Assembly (NCBI GenBank): GCA_026388345.1
Contig: JAPLJY010000143.1
Span: 1-8,320, forward strand
Length of the DNA: 8,320 nt
From: Deltaproteobacteria bacterium
Lineage (GTDB): Bacteria > Desulfobacterota > Syntrophia > Syntrophales > UBA5619
Direction of reading: 5' to 3'
The notes below the pieces were generated by a model. The model saw only the letters and a program-made list of their open reading frames with translations, made no database searches and was not told the origin of the DNA. The translations under genes and the position numbers were made by a program. The stretch's first letter is position 1; each line of letters begins with the position of its first letter. Shown here piece after piece: positions 1-7,221 of the stretch.

Positions 1-32
1 GTCGGATGCAAATCTAAACTTCTGCTGGTCAT
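1..32 (-). CDS. 5' end of a divergent gene of unknown function (partial)
   Basis: Reading the minus strand from position 32, an ATG opens a frame that stays open to the window edge and gives MTSRSLDLHP. It is preceded 5 nt upstream by AAGGAGG (minus strand, 44 to 38), an almost ideal Shine-Dalgarno. A TTGACA-containing promoter candidate lies further upstream on the same strand. Only ten codons are visible, so no family can be assigned. Its divergent position next to the ABC operon means it could encode a related regulator, transporter part or enzyme, but this cannot be judged here. The call rests entirely on the strength of the translation signal. Confidence 0.5.
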   Translation of the reverse strand, partial: MTSRSLDLHP

Positions 33-37
33 CTCTG

Positions 38-44
38 CCTCCTT
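38..44 (-). promoter_or_regulatory. Strong Shine-Dalgarno of the divergent gene
   Basis: The minus strand reads AAGGAGG, then 5 nt (CAGAG), then ATG at 32-30. Sequence and spacing match the classical bacterial ribosome binding site. This is the main support for a real gene leaving the window to the left. Confidence 0.6.
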
Positions 45-74
45 ATCAAATAATTCAATAAGAAAAACAGTTAG

Positions 75-103
75 ATGATGACCCCGTGCCTATGACCTGT
101 CAA
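75..103 (-). promoter_or_regulatory. Candidate sigma70 promoter for the divergent gene
   Basis: On the minus strand a perfect -35 box TTGACA (103 to 98) is followed by a 17-base spacer and CATCAT (80 to 75), which matches 4 of 6 bases of TATAAT. Transcription would start near 68, giving a leader of about 36 nt before the ATG at 32. The -10 box is only fair, so this is a prediction from consensus matching. Confidence 0.4.
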
Positions 104-134
104 CCATCATTTTGTTACGTATAGCAATAAATAA

Positions 135-163
135 TCGACAATTACCCGATATGTTGATATTAT
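135..163 (+). promoter_or_regulatory. Candidate sigma70 promoter for the ABC transporter operon, with overlapping inverted repeat
   Basis: TCGACA (135-140, 5 of 6 to TTGACA) and TATTAT (158-163, 5 of 6 to TATAAT) are separated by exactly 17 bases. Transcription would begin near 170, leaving a leader of about 110 nt before the ATG at 280. The -10 box sits inside a small inverted repeat, TGATA-T-TATCA (155-165), which is a plausible repressor site. No other good promoter is seen between here and the ATPase gene. Confidence 0.45.
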
Positions 164-279
164 CAGTCCGGTGAATGAGAGCCATCCCGGATATGTATAC
201 CCTTCCCACCTGGAAAGTACATGTGAACCGCATGAACCAGATTTTCCTGCATAAGCCTCAATCTTTCAGGACATAAAAA

Positions 280-1368
280 ATGGAAATCAGCATCAAAGGT
301 CTCAACAAGAACTATTACTCGGAAGGCAAGACGATCGTGGCGCTGGATCACGTCGATCTGACCATCCCGGCCAACCGGATCTTCACCCTGCTGGGGCCGA
401 GCGGCTGCGGCAAGACGACCCTGCTGCGCTGCATCGTCGGCCTGGAGATGCCCGACGCGGGGGAGATCGCGATCGGCGACGAGGTGGTCTTCTCGGCGGA
501 AAAGGGCATATACGTCCCGCCGGACCGGCGGGGGCTGGGGATGGTGTTCCAGACCTACGCCATCTGGCCCCACATGAACGTCTTCGACAATGTGGCCTAC
601 CCGCTCCAGACCCGCAACGAACCCAGGGATGAGATCGTCCGCAAGGTCGCAAAGACGCTCCATTTCGTCCAGTTGGATGGGTTCGAGAAACGGCCGGCGA
701 CGAAGCTGAGCGGCGGACAGCAGCAGCGGGTCGCCCTCGCCCGGGCCCTGATCGCTGAGCCGAAGGTGATCCTCTTCGACGAGCCCCTCTCCAACCTGGA
801 TGCGAAGCTGAGGGAGGAGACGCGCAAGGAGCTGCGGAGCTTCCTCACAGAGCTGAAGATTACCGCCGTCTACGTGACGCACGACCGGATCGAGGCCCTG
901 TCACTCTCGGACACGGTCGCGGTGATGCGAAGCGGCCGGATCATCGAGATGGGGACGCCATGGGAGATCTACTTCGACTCCGACCGGCGGTTCGTGGCGG
1001 ACTTCATCGGCCGCGCGAACTTCATCGAGGGCCGGGTGTCGATCAGCGAGGATTCCTTCACGATAATCGATTCCGTGATCGGCGCCATCGCCTGTGAGAA
1101 GAAGATCAACGCCTTGCCGGGTGCGGCGGTCACCGTGTGCATCCGTCCGGAATTCATCCGGGTTTTGAAGGGGGATCATCAAGTTGGGCGCAACATCTTC
1201 CAGGGAAGGGTCGAATCCCTGGTCTTCGTCGGGGATGCCTACGAGGGGGAGATCCGGGTCGGGGAGACCCTGCTGATCTTCCGGATCGAGCCGGCAACCG
1301 CAGTCCGGGAGGGCGAAGAGATTGCCCTCCACTTCGACGCGCGTCACTGCTCGATCCTGTTGAATTAA
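280..1368 (+). CDS. ABC transporter ATP-binding protein, Fe3+/polyamine/spermidine (FbpC/PotA-like) type
   Basis: This is the cytoplasmic ATPase that powers an ABC importer together with the permease encoded just downstream. The 362-residue length is usual for this class. All nucleotide-binding motifs are intact: Walker A GPSGCGKT (residues 38-45), Q-loop Gln90 in [11 protein letters not shown], signature LSGGQQQR (142-149), Walker B ILFDEP (163-168, catalytic Glu167) and switch His200 in VTHDRIEAL. The last 100 or so residues look like a TOBE-type regulatory domain. The start is supported by AGGA (268-271) 8 nt upstream of the ATG. The stop lies 15 bases before the permease ATG, so the two are very likely one operon. 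The substrate cannot be read from the ATPase. Related proteins move ferric iron, thiamine, polyamines, phosphonates or sugars, and a ferric-iron assignment would rest on general similarity only. No binding protein is encoded beside it in this window. Confidence 0.93.
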   Translation: MEISIKGLNKNYYSEGKTIVALDHVDLTIPANRIFTLLGPSGCGKTTLLRCIVGLEMPDAGEIAIGDEVVFSAEKGIYVPPDRRGLGMVFQTYAIWPHMNVFDNVAYPLQTRNEPRDEIVRKVAKTLHFVQLDGFEKRPATKLSGGQQQRVALARALIAEPKVILFDEPLSNLDAKLREETRKELRSFLTELKITAVYVTHDRIEALSLSDTVAVMRSGRIIEMGTPWEIYFDSDRRFVADFIGRANFIEGRVSISEDSFTIIDSVIGAIACEKKINALPGAAVTVCIRPEFIRVLKGDHQVGRNIFQGRVESLVFVGDAYEGEIRVGETLLIFRIEPATAVREGEEIALHFDARHCSILLN

Positions 1369-1383
1369 AAAAAGGTGCGTGCG

Positions 1384-3069
1384 ATGCAAAAGACGAGAAC
1401 GGGACTGACGCCGGGCCTGATTGCGATTGTCGGATTCCTCACGGTCTGCCCCGTGGTCATGCTGATCCTGGGGAGCTTCAGCGAGGGGCTCAACGCCTTC
1501 GGAACGTTCACGCTCTCGAAGTACGTCAAGACCTACAGCGATCCGGCCTTCGCCGCAATCATCGTCAATACGGCAATATTCACGATCGGTTCCGCGCTCG
1601 TTGCCACCGTCCTGGCCCTGTTTCTGGCCTATCTGAACACCCGGACGAACATTCCGTTCAAGTTCATGTTCCGGATCATTTCGCTGATTCCAATGATGGT
1701 GCCGCACATCCTGTTCGCCGTGAGCTGGGTTCTGCTGCTGAACCCGTCGAATGGCATGATCAACCTTTTTTTCCGGCAGGTCTTCGGCTGGGAGGGGGCG
1801 GCGATCAACATCTACACGCTCCAGGGGATGATCCTCGTGGAGGGGCTCCTGGACCTGCCCATCGCCTACCTGGTCATCGCCCCGGCGATGTCGGCGTTCG
1901 ACGTTGCTCTGGAGGAGTCCTCGAAGGTATGCGGAGCGTCGAACCTGCGGACGCTGGTTCGGGTTACCCTGCCGGTTTTGCGGCCGGCCATCCTGGCCGC
2001 GGCAACGCTCGTCATCGTCCGGAGCCTAGCCTCCTTTGCCGTCCCCTCGGTGATCGGCATGCCGGGGCGGATCTACGTGCTGGCGACCCACATCTACCGC
2101 GTCGTCGCGACCGGGTATGTCACGGACTACGGGATGGCGGCGGCGGTGGGCATGAGTGCGCTGGCCGCCTCGATCACGCTGATCTTCCTTTACCGCCACC
2201 TGACCCGGGAAGGGGAGAAATACGTCACCGTCTCCAGCCGGGGCTACCGGCCGAGCGTGATCGACTTGAAGGGGGCCCGGTATCCCCTTTTCGGAATCGT
2301 CGCGCTGCTGTCGTTTGTGCTGATCGTTCTGCCGGTCCTGGTCCTCTTCTACAACTCCGTCGTCCCCTACTCCATGGTGCCGAGCGCGAAGGCCTTCGCG
2401 ATGATGAGCTGGAAGCACTGGATCGCGGTCCTGAAGGACCCGGTCTCGCTGCTGTCCCTCAAGAACAGCCTCTACCTCGGCGTCGGCGGTGCGACGCTGG
2501 GGATGATCCTCTCCTTCTTCGTCGCCTACGTGATCGTCAAGGTCCGGACGAAGGCCTCCGGCTTTCTCGAATCCTTGAGTTTTCTCTCATTCTCGTTTCC
2601 GGGGATCGTGGTCGGGATCGGCTTCATGTGGTTCTTCGTCCGGACGCCACTCTACGCGACGATCTGGGCGCTGCTGATCGGCTACATCGCCACCTATCTG
2701 CCCTACGGAATCCGACCGCTGACCAGCGCCTTCGTTCAGATCCACAGCCACCTGGAGGAGTCCTCCCGGGTCTGCGGCGGCGGGGCGCTCTATACGATGC
2801 GGCGGATCGTCATCCCGCTGCTGATCCCGGGGATCGTCTCCGGCTGGATCCTGATGGCCACGATGTTCGTCCGCGAGCTGAGCCTCTCGGTCGTCCTCTC
2901 CCGGCCGGGAACGGAGGTCCTCGCCGTCCAGATCCTCCGTTTTTCGGAGGACGGCCTCTGGGGGAGGCTCTCCGCGCTGGGGATCATCATGATCTTTATT
3001 TCCACCGCCCTTGTCGTGATCGCCTCGATGATCGGAGCAAGGCTGACGAAAGTGGACAACAGCGGATGA
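1384..3069 (+). CDS. ABC transporter permease, fused two-domain FbpB/ThiP-like type
   Basis: This integral membrane protein forms the channel of the importer with the preceding ATPase. It is about 561 residues and consists of two tandem permease domains, so one polypeptide replaces the usual pair. Many hydrophobic segments are visible, beginning with one at about residues 10-32, and the pattern fits roughly 12 helices. Each half carries the cytoplasmic EAA loop that docks on the ATPase: LEESSKVCG near residues 176-184, followed by VTLP, and LEESSRVCG near 457-465, followed by IVIP. The frame is also open from a GTG at 1375. I prefer the ATG at 1384, because AAAGG (1371-1375) is 8 nt upstream of it and would itself overlap the GTG. 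The fused architecture is typical of ferric-iron, thiamine and 2-aminoethylphosphonate importers. The substrate is unknown here. Confidence 0.92.
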   Translation: MQKTRTGLTPGLIAIVGFLTVCPVVMLILGSFSEGLNAFGTFTLSKYVKTYSDPAFAAIIVNTAIFTIGSALVATVLALFLAYLNTRTNIPFKFMFRIISLIPMMVPHILFAVSWVLLLNPSNGMINLFFRQVFGWEGAAINIYTLQGMILVEGLLDLPIAYLVIAPAMSAFDVALEESSKVCGASNLRTLVRVTLPVLRPAILAAATLVIVRSLASFAVPSVIGMPGRIYVLATHIYRVVATGYVTDYGMAAAVGMSALAASITLIFLYRHLTREGEKYVTVSSRGYRPSVIDLKGARYPLFGIVALLSFVLIVLPVLVLFYNSVVPYSMVPSAKAFAMMSWKHWIAVLKDPVSLLSLKNSLYLGVGGATLGMILSFFVAYVIVKVRTKASGFLESLSFLSFSFPGIVVGIGFMWFFVRTPLYATIWALLIGYIATYLPYGIRPLTSAFVQIHSHLEESSRVCGGGALYTMRRIVIPLLIPGIVSGWILMATMFVRELSLSVVLSRPGTEVLAVQILRFSEDGLWGRLSALGIIMIFISTALVVIASMIGARLTKVDNSG

Positions 3070-3079
3070 AATAAATCCC

Positions 3080-3108
3080 TTGACAAAATTATTTCCCTGA
3101 GACATTCT
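3080..3108 (+). promoter_or_regulatory. Candidate promoter of the GntR-family regulator gene
   Basis: A perfect TTGACA (3080-3085) is followed after 17 bases by CATTCT (3103-3108), a weak -10 box matching 3 of 6. It starts only 10 bases after the permease stop and would give a leader of about 75 nt. Directly downstream lies an AT-rich stretch with a direct repeat of ATTCAAT (3118-3124 and 3125-3131) and AATTGTCG (3129-3136), which could be part of an autoregulatory site. No U-tract terminator for the ABC operon was seen in this gap, so readthrough is also possible. Confidence 0.35.
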
Positions 3109-3191
3109 GCATACAAAATTCAATATTCAATTGTCGCTTGTTTTCATCATGAGTGCGAATTCTAAACTAAGTTAACCTCTGGGAGGTGGTT

Positions 3192-3854
3192 GTGATTAAG
3201 TTGGGAACCGATCACGTGAACCTCGACCAAAAAGTGTACAGTCAGTTAAAGTCTATGATTCTCGATCAGAATCTCAAGTCCGGAAGCAAAATCTATCAGG
3301 AAAAGTTGGCGAAAGATCTGGGGATCAGCCGAACCCCCTTGGTGAACGCTCTCAAGAAACTGGAACAGGAGCACTTGATTACTGCGATACCGCGCAAGGG
3401 GTTTTATGTGCGCGAGTTTTCCAAGGAGGAGATGGTCTACATTTTCGAACTTCGGGAGGTATTGGAGGGGTTGGCGGTACGACGCGCTTCCCTCCGCATT
3501 TCAGACAGCCAGATTCAAAAACTCAAGAATATATTCAAAGGATTGAAGACCGCTGAGGCCAGTGGAAGCGTGAGGAAATATGCCAAAGAGGATCGGCGCT
3601 TCCATCATTTCCTGATCCAAATTGGCGGAGACGATCTCTTGTCCAATATGCTGGAGACATACCGCGTCATAACCTTTAGTTATCTGGTGAAGTTTCGGGG
3701 GGGGCTTGTGAGGCCGCCCCAGGAAACCCTCCCGGAACATTTGGCTATTATCGAGGCAATCATCAAGAAAGATCCGGAAATGGCGGAGCAAGCTGTTCGT
3801 CTCCATTTTAAACGTTCGCGGGAGAAATTGATTAAGGATTTCGAGGAGGAATGA
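3192..3854 (+). CDS. GntR-family transcriptional regulator, FadR/FCD subfamily
   Basis: This is a probable ligand-responsive DNA-binding repressor or activator of about 220 residues, the usual length for the subfamily. Residues about 12-75 form a winged helix-turn-helix, with the typical stretches EKLAKDLGISRTPLVNALKKLE and IPRKGFYV. Residues about 78-217 form an all-helical FCD effector domain. The likely metal/ligand residues of FCD proteins are present: Asp134 and His138 in DRRFH, His183 in PEHLAIIEAI, and His205 in VRLHFKRS. Known FCD regulators often bind carboxylates or sugar-acid intermediates. The frame also opens at a GTG at 3186, but GGGAGG (3181-3186) overlaps that codon and sits 5 nt before the GTG at 3192, so 3192 is chosen. 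The gene lies between the ABC and aldolase genes and may regulate either or both. Its base composition is visibly more AT-rich than the flanking genes. Confidence 0.9.
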   Translation: MIKLGTDHVNLDQKVYSQLKSMILDQNLKSGSKIYQEKLAKDLGISRTPLVNALKKLEQEHLITAIPRKGFYVREFSKEEMVYIFELREVLEGLAVRRASLRISDSQIQKLKNIFKGLKTAEASGSVRKYAKEDRRFHHFLIQIGGDDLLSNMLETYRVITFSYLVKFRGGLVRPPQETLPEHLAIIEAIIKKDPEMAEQAVRLHFKRSREKLIKDFEEE

Positions 3855-4066
3855 TTACAAAATTCTTGGATATAGAGGCCATTCAGGTTGGAAAGTCGCT
3901 TGGGGTGCCGGCTCCCATTTGCTATGTTTATTCATTCCATCCCGGAATCAGTGGGCTTCAGATTGCTTTCAAGGGAGGCCAGGTCGGTGAGGATAATTAT
4001 TTTGACCTTGCCAGAGTTCAGCGGTTGCCTGATCTTGGAGAGGTTTCGTTGGGGTTGATACGTTGA
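3851..4066 (+). CDS. Doubtful 71-codon ORF after the GntR gene
   Basis: An ATG overlapping the regulator stop (ATGA) opens a 71-codon frame beginning MITKFLDIEAIQVGKSLG. I do not recognise it. It has no clear domain, membrane segment or signal peptide. The GAGGAGG upstream ends only 1 nt before the ATG, which is too close for efficient initiation. It could be a translationally coupled small protein, the remnant of a longer gene, or chance reading through a 5' leader of the aldolase operon. The rest of the 3855-4101 gap shows a TTGACC (4002-4007) with no convincing -10 partner, and no terminator hairpin was recognised. Confidence 0.2.
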   Translation: MITKFLDIEAIQVGKSLGVPAPICYVYSFHPGISGLQIAFKGGQVGEDNYFDLARVQRLPDLGEVSLGLIR

Positions 4067-4101
4067 ATACATAATGAAAAATAAACCTGGAGGTAATGAG
4101 C

Positions 4102-5007
4102 ATGGCGGATGCGAATGGTATTTTAGAAGCAAGAGATATTGTTGAGCTGGCGAAGGACTCGCCTGTGAGAAAAAAGCATAAGATGATCAAGGGCTCGGAG
4201 CACATGGACTGGGGGATGAGGAACCGCATGTCCCAGCTCATCAAGAAGGACGGGCACTGCTTTTTTATGCCGATCGATCACGGATATTTTCAGGGTCCGA
4301 CCCGGTGCCTGGAGAAGCCGGGCGAAACGGTGAAGGATCTCCTCGCCTATTCGGACGCGCTTTTTGTGACGAGGGGCGTACTGCGCAGCTCGATAGACCC
4401 CGACCGGAGCATACCCATCATATTGAGGGTATCGGGCGGCACAAGCGTTATCGGCCATGACCTCGGCGATGAGATTCTCACGACGGCAATCGATGACATT
4501 ATCCGGCTGAACGCCAGCGCAGTCGGCATCTCGGTATTCATCGGGACCGCGTATGAGAAGCAATCGCTGGATAATCTCGCGAAGATGGTGAATGAATGCG
4601 AGCGGTACGGCATACCCGTCATGGCCGTGACGGCGGTCGGCAAAGAGCTGGAAAAAAGGGACGCGCGCTACCTCGCGCTCTGCTGCCGAATTGTGGCGGA
4701 ACTCGGCGCGAAGGTAGTGAAGACCTACTGGTGCGAAAACTTTGAGAAGGTGACGGTGGGATGCCCCGTGCCGGTGGTTATGGCCGGCGGGCCAAAATGT
4801 GAAACCGAGATCGAGGTCTTTAATTTTGTTCATGACGGCATGCAGCGGGGCGCGATCGGGGTCAACCTCGGAAGGAATGTCTGGCAGCACCCCCACCCGG
4901 TCGCGATGGCAAAGTCCCTGCACGCGGTCATCCATAAAAACGCGACTCCAAAGGAAGCGCAGGAGATATTTACCGAGACCAAACAGAAGTTAATGGGGAG
5001 ATCATGA
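4102..5007 (+). CDS. LsrF-like class I aldolase/thiolase (DeoC/LacD/FbaB superfamily)
   Basis: This is a cytoplasmic TIM-barrel lyase of about 301 residues. It closely resembles E. coli LsrF, the thiolase that splits phosphorylated autoinducer-2 derived diketone, giving dihydroxyacetone phosphate and acetyl-CoA. Shared features along the chain are GSEHMDWGMRNRMSQ, the DHGYFQGP motif (about 59-66), LFVTRGVLRSS, VMAVTAVGK, and the Schiff-base lysine Lys207 in VVKTYWCENF. The phosphate-binding loops are GCPVPVVMAGG and GVNLGRNVWQH. The frame also has an ATG at 4096, but GGAGG (4089-4093) is 2 nt from it and 8 nt from the ATG at 4102, so 4102 is preferred. The gene overlaps the next one by ATGA, indicating translational coupling. 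No lsrK kinase, LsrB or Lsr transporter is nearby, so a true AI-2 role is doubtful. A paralogous aldolase on another phosphorylated C5 or C6 substrate is as likely. Confidence 0.88.
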   Translation: MADANGILEARDIVELAKDSPVRKKHKMIKGSEHMDWGMRNRMSQLIKKDGHCFFMPIDHGYFQGPTRCLEKPGETVKDLLAYSDALFVTRGVLRSSIDPDRSIPIILRVSGGTSVIGHDLGDEILTTAIDDIIRLNASAVGISVFIGTAYEKQSLDNLAKMVNECERYGIPVMAVTAVGKELEKRDARYLALCCRIVAELGAKVVKTYWCENFEKVTVGCPVPVVMAGGPKCETEIEVFNFVHDGMQRGAIGVNLGRNVWQHPHPVAMAKSLHAVIHKNATPKEAQEIFTETKQKLMGRS

Positions 5008-7109
5008 AAAATCTGTTCGATGAGACCGATGCAAAAGAATTTGTAAAAAAATACCCCTCCCTTTCCGAGGTCCTGGCCCTCCGCCTTTACACCTCCCGCC
5101 TGATCGGAAAGGATCCGAGCCTCGTCCTGCATGGCGGAGGGAACACCTCGGTTAAGCTGAGAATCGGGAACATCCTGGGAGAGGAGCGGGACGTCCTCTA
5201 TGTCAAGGGGAGTGGGGCCGACTTGGCCGCTCTCGGGCCGGAAGGATTGGTCGGATTGGAGCTTCAAGAGCTTCAAAAGCTGAAATCCCTTGAGGGTCTT
5301 TCGGATGAGGAGATGGAGAACCAGTTGAATATCCATAAGGTCCATTTCCGCTCCCCGGATCCCTCCGTCGAAGCCCTGCTTCATGCCTTCCTTCCTCATC
5401 GATATGTGGACCACACCCATGCCCAGAGCATCCTGATCCTGACAAATCAAAAACATGGGAAAGAGCTTGTTGCAGAAGCCCTCGGCCCCGGGATCGGCGT
5501 CCTTCCCTATATTTGCTCCGGATTTCCTCTGGCCAAGGCAGCGATTGAGTTATATGAGAACAACCCCCACCTTGAGGCGATTGTGCTCATGAATCACGGT
5601 ATTTTTACGTTCGGCGACGAGGCGAGAGTGTCTTATGAAAATATGATCGGGTTCGTCCGGAAGGCGGAAGCCTATCTTGAAAAGAGACTTCCGGGAAAGT
5701 CTCTGTGCCATCCCCGCGCCGATTTATGCCCTCTCCCGGATATCGCTCGATCCACCGCGCGGGTTTGTTCGGTGATCCGGGGAGCCTGTGCCTATTCAGA
5801 TCCCGGCGGTAACCTCCGCCGTTTTTATACAGAGGTCAGATCTACGCCGGAGATGGTTGAAGCCTCCTGCTCAAAAGAGGCCCCGGAGTTGTGCCGGTCC
5901 GGCGCCCTCACCCCCGATCACATCATCTGGACCAAGAACCGGGCGGTTTATATCGAGTCTGTTCCGGAAGAGGACGAGTCATTAAAGTCTCTCGTAAAAC
6001 AAAAGGTTGACTCCTATGTCTTGGACTATGACCGGTATTTCGAGACACACAGCGCGACCCAGGGGACGAAACCCGAAAAGCTCGATCCTTACCCGAGAAT
6101 CTTCCTTGTCGCAGGAATTGGATTGGTTGCCCTTGGATTGACCCGGAAGGCGGCGCGGATTGCCGCCGATATTGCCGAACGGTCATTTCAGGCGAAACCC
6201 TGTGCCATGGCCATGGGCGACTATTTGCCGCTGGATGAGTCCCATGCCTTTGACATGGAATACTGGGGTCTGCAGCAGAAGAAATTGGTCAAGACCGCGC
6301 CTCCTCTCCAGGGGCAGGTGGCTGTTGTAACCGGCGGCGGGGGCGCCATTGGTCTTGGGATTGCAGACCGCCTCCTGGCCGCCGGGGCCCTTGTGGTCAT
6401 TTGTGATATCGAGAAGACCCGCGTGGAGAAGGTCCGCTCCATCCTTACCCGCAAGTACGATGAAAGTCTCGTGGAGCACAAGGTCTTTGACGTCACGGAC
6501 TATCCGTCCGTTGAAAAGGCCTTCTGCGAGATCAGCGGCAGGGTGGGAGGCATCGATCTTCTCGTTCCCAACGCAGGGATCGCCCATGTGGCAAGGATCG
6601 AAGACCTCGACCCCATCAAATTCAGGCAGGTCATTGACGTGAACCTCATGGGAACCTTCCACATGTTAAAGGCTTCCATACCTATCTTCAAAAGGCAGCA
6701 AACGGGCGGAAATATCGTTGTCGTCAGTTCCAAGAACGTCTTTGACCCGGGAGCGGCTTTTGGAGCCTACAGCGCCTCGAAGGCAGGGGCCCATCAGATC
6801 GGGAAGATCGCCGCGCTGGAGCTTGCTGAAATCGGGGTTCGGGTGAATATGGTTAACCCCGATGCCGTCTTCGGAGATGAAGAGGTCTCGTCAGGATTGT
6901 GGGATTTGGTCGGACCGGACAGGATGAAAGCCCGCGGACTTGATGCAGATGGCCTGAGGGAGTATTATCGTCAGAGAAACCTGCTGAAAGCCCGGGTCCT
7001 GGCAGAGCATGTTGGAAACGTCGTGGTCTTTTTTGCGAGTAATCTGACCCCCACGACGGGAGCCACATTTCCGGTCGACGGCGGCATCCCCGCTGCCTTT
7101 CCAAGATAA
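5004..7109 (+). CDS. Bifunctional class II aldolase / short-chain dehydrogenase (RhaEW/YuxG-like)
   Basis: This is a 701-residue two-domain cytoplasmic enzyme. The N-terminal class II (zinc) aldolase domain, about 20-230, has LHGGGNTSVK (42-51), the acid/base Glu123 in PSVEALLHAF, zinc ligands His137 and His139 in DHTHA, and His198 in LMNHGIFTFG. A linker domain follows. The C-terminal short-chain dehydrogenase, about 436-700, has the Rossmann loop TGGGGAIGLG (443-452), Asp468 at the end of strand 2 (favouring NAD over NADP), NAG (523-525), Ser576, and the catalytic pair Tyr589/Lys593 in YSASKAG. The length and order match the fused family whose best-known members cleave L-rhamnulose 1-phosphate and oxidise L-lactaldehyde. 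A related ketose-phosphate substrate is possible, since no rhamnose kinase or isomerase is visible. GGGGAG (4995-5000) lies 3 nt before the ATG, inside the LsrF-like gene. Confidence 0.93.
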   Translation: MKNLFDETDAKEFVKKYPSLSEVLALRLYTSRLIGKDPSLVLHGGGNTSVKLRIGNILGEERDVLYVKGSGADLAALGPEGLVGLELQELQKLKSLEGLSDEEMENQLNIHKVHFRSPDPSVEALLHAFLPHRYVDHTHAQSILILTNQKHGKELVAEALGPGIGVLPYICSGFPLAKAAIELYENNPHLEAIVLMNHGIFTFGDEARVSYENMIGFVRKAEAYLEKRLPGKSLCHPRADLCPLPDIARSTARVCSVIRGACAYSDPGGNLRRFYTEVRSTPEMVEASCSKEAPELCRSGALTPDHIIWTKNRAVYIESVPEEDESLKSLVKQKVDSYVLDYDRYFETHSATQGTKPEKLDPYPRIFLVAGIGLVALGLTRKAARIAADIAERSFQAKPCAMAMGDYLPLDESHAFDMEYWGLQQKKLVKTAPPLQGQVAVVTGGGGAIGLGIADRLLAAGALVVICDIEKTRVEKVRSILTRKYDESLVEHKVFDVTDYPSVEKAFCEISGRVGGIDLLVPNAGIAHVARIEDLDPIKFRQVIDVNLMGTFHMLKASIPIFKRQQTGGNIVVVSSKNVFDPGAAFGAYSASKAGAHQIGKIAALELAEIGVRVNMVNPDAVFGDEEVSSGLWDLVGPDRMKARGLDADGLREYYRQRNLLKARVLAEHVGNVVVFFASNLTPTTGATFPVDGGIPAAFPR

Positions 7110-7116
7110 ACTCCGA

Positions 7117-7134
7117 CCAAACATAATTGTTTGG
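7117..7134. promoter_or_regulatory. Inverted repeat just after the aldolase/dehydrogenase gene, possible operator
   Basis: CCAAACA (7117-7123) and TGTTTGG (7128-7134) are perfect 7-base arms around TAAT, 7 bases after the stop codon. There is no following run of T, so a rho-independent terminator is unlikely. The compact arms suit a dimeric repressor. AATTGT occurs at 7125-7130 and again at 7135-7140, exactly 10 bases apart. Which regulator would bind is unknown. Confidence 0.4.
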
Positions 7135-7197
7135 AATTGTAGAAAGGGGACGAATGTTCAAATAGACAGAACAGGATGCGGCTCATGTGATGACGTA

Positions 7198-7214
7198 GGC
7201 AGGCTTTTCCTGCC
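7198..7214 (+). promoter_or_regulatory. Small hairpin in the leader of the TRAP genes
   Basis: GGCAGG (7198-7203) pairs with CCTGCC (7209-7214) around a CTTTT loop, ending 7 bases before the AAAGGAGG ribosome binding site. There is no trailing U-tract. It may protect or position the 5' leader, or be incidental. Confidence 0.3.
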
Positions 7215-7221
7215 AATAACC

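Noticed and set aside
163..1707. Long minus-strand frames (239 and 268 codons) opposite the ABC genes
   Set aside because: They are His/Arg/Asp-rich, low-complexity translations without motifs and lie opposite canonical ABC ATPase motifs.
1137..3074. A 645-codon plus-strand frame overlapping nearly all of the permease gene
   Set aside because: It is rich in Gly, Arg, Pro and Asp with no recognisable domain, typical of a GC-rich shadow frame. The permease frame has clear membrane helices and two EAA loops.
4123..4935. A 270-codon minus-strand frame opposite the LsrF-like gene
   Set aside because: It is a shadow frame. The plus strand matches LsrF over its full length, including the active-site lysine.
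4102..5007. Firm assignment as the autoinducer-2 gene lsrF
   Set aside because: The similarity is strong, but the other lsr genes (kinase, transporter, LsrG, LsrR) are absent from the window, so the symbol was withheld.
7117..7134. Rho-independent terminator for the aldolase operon
   Set aside because: The inverted repeat is AT-rich in its arms and is followed by AATTGTAG rather than a run of T, so a terminator call is not supported.
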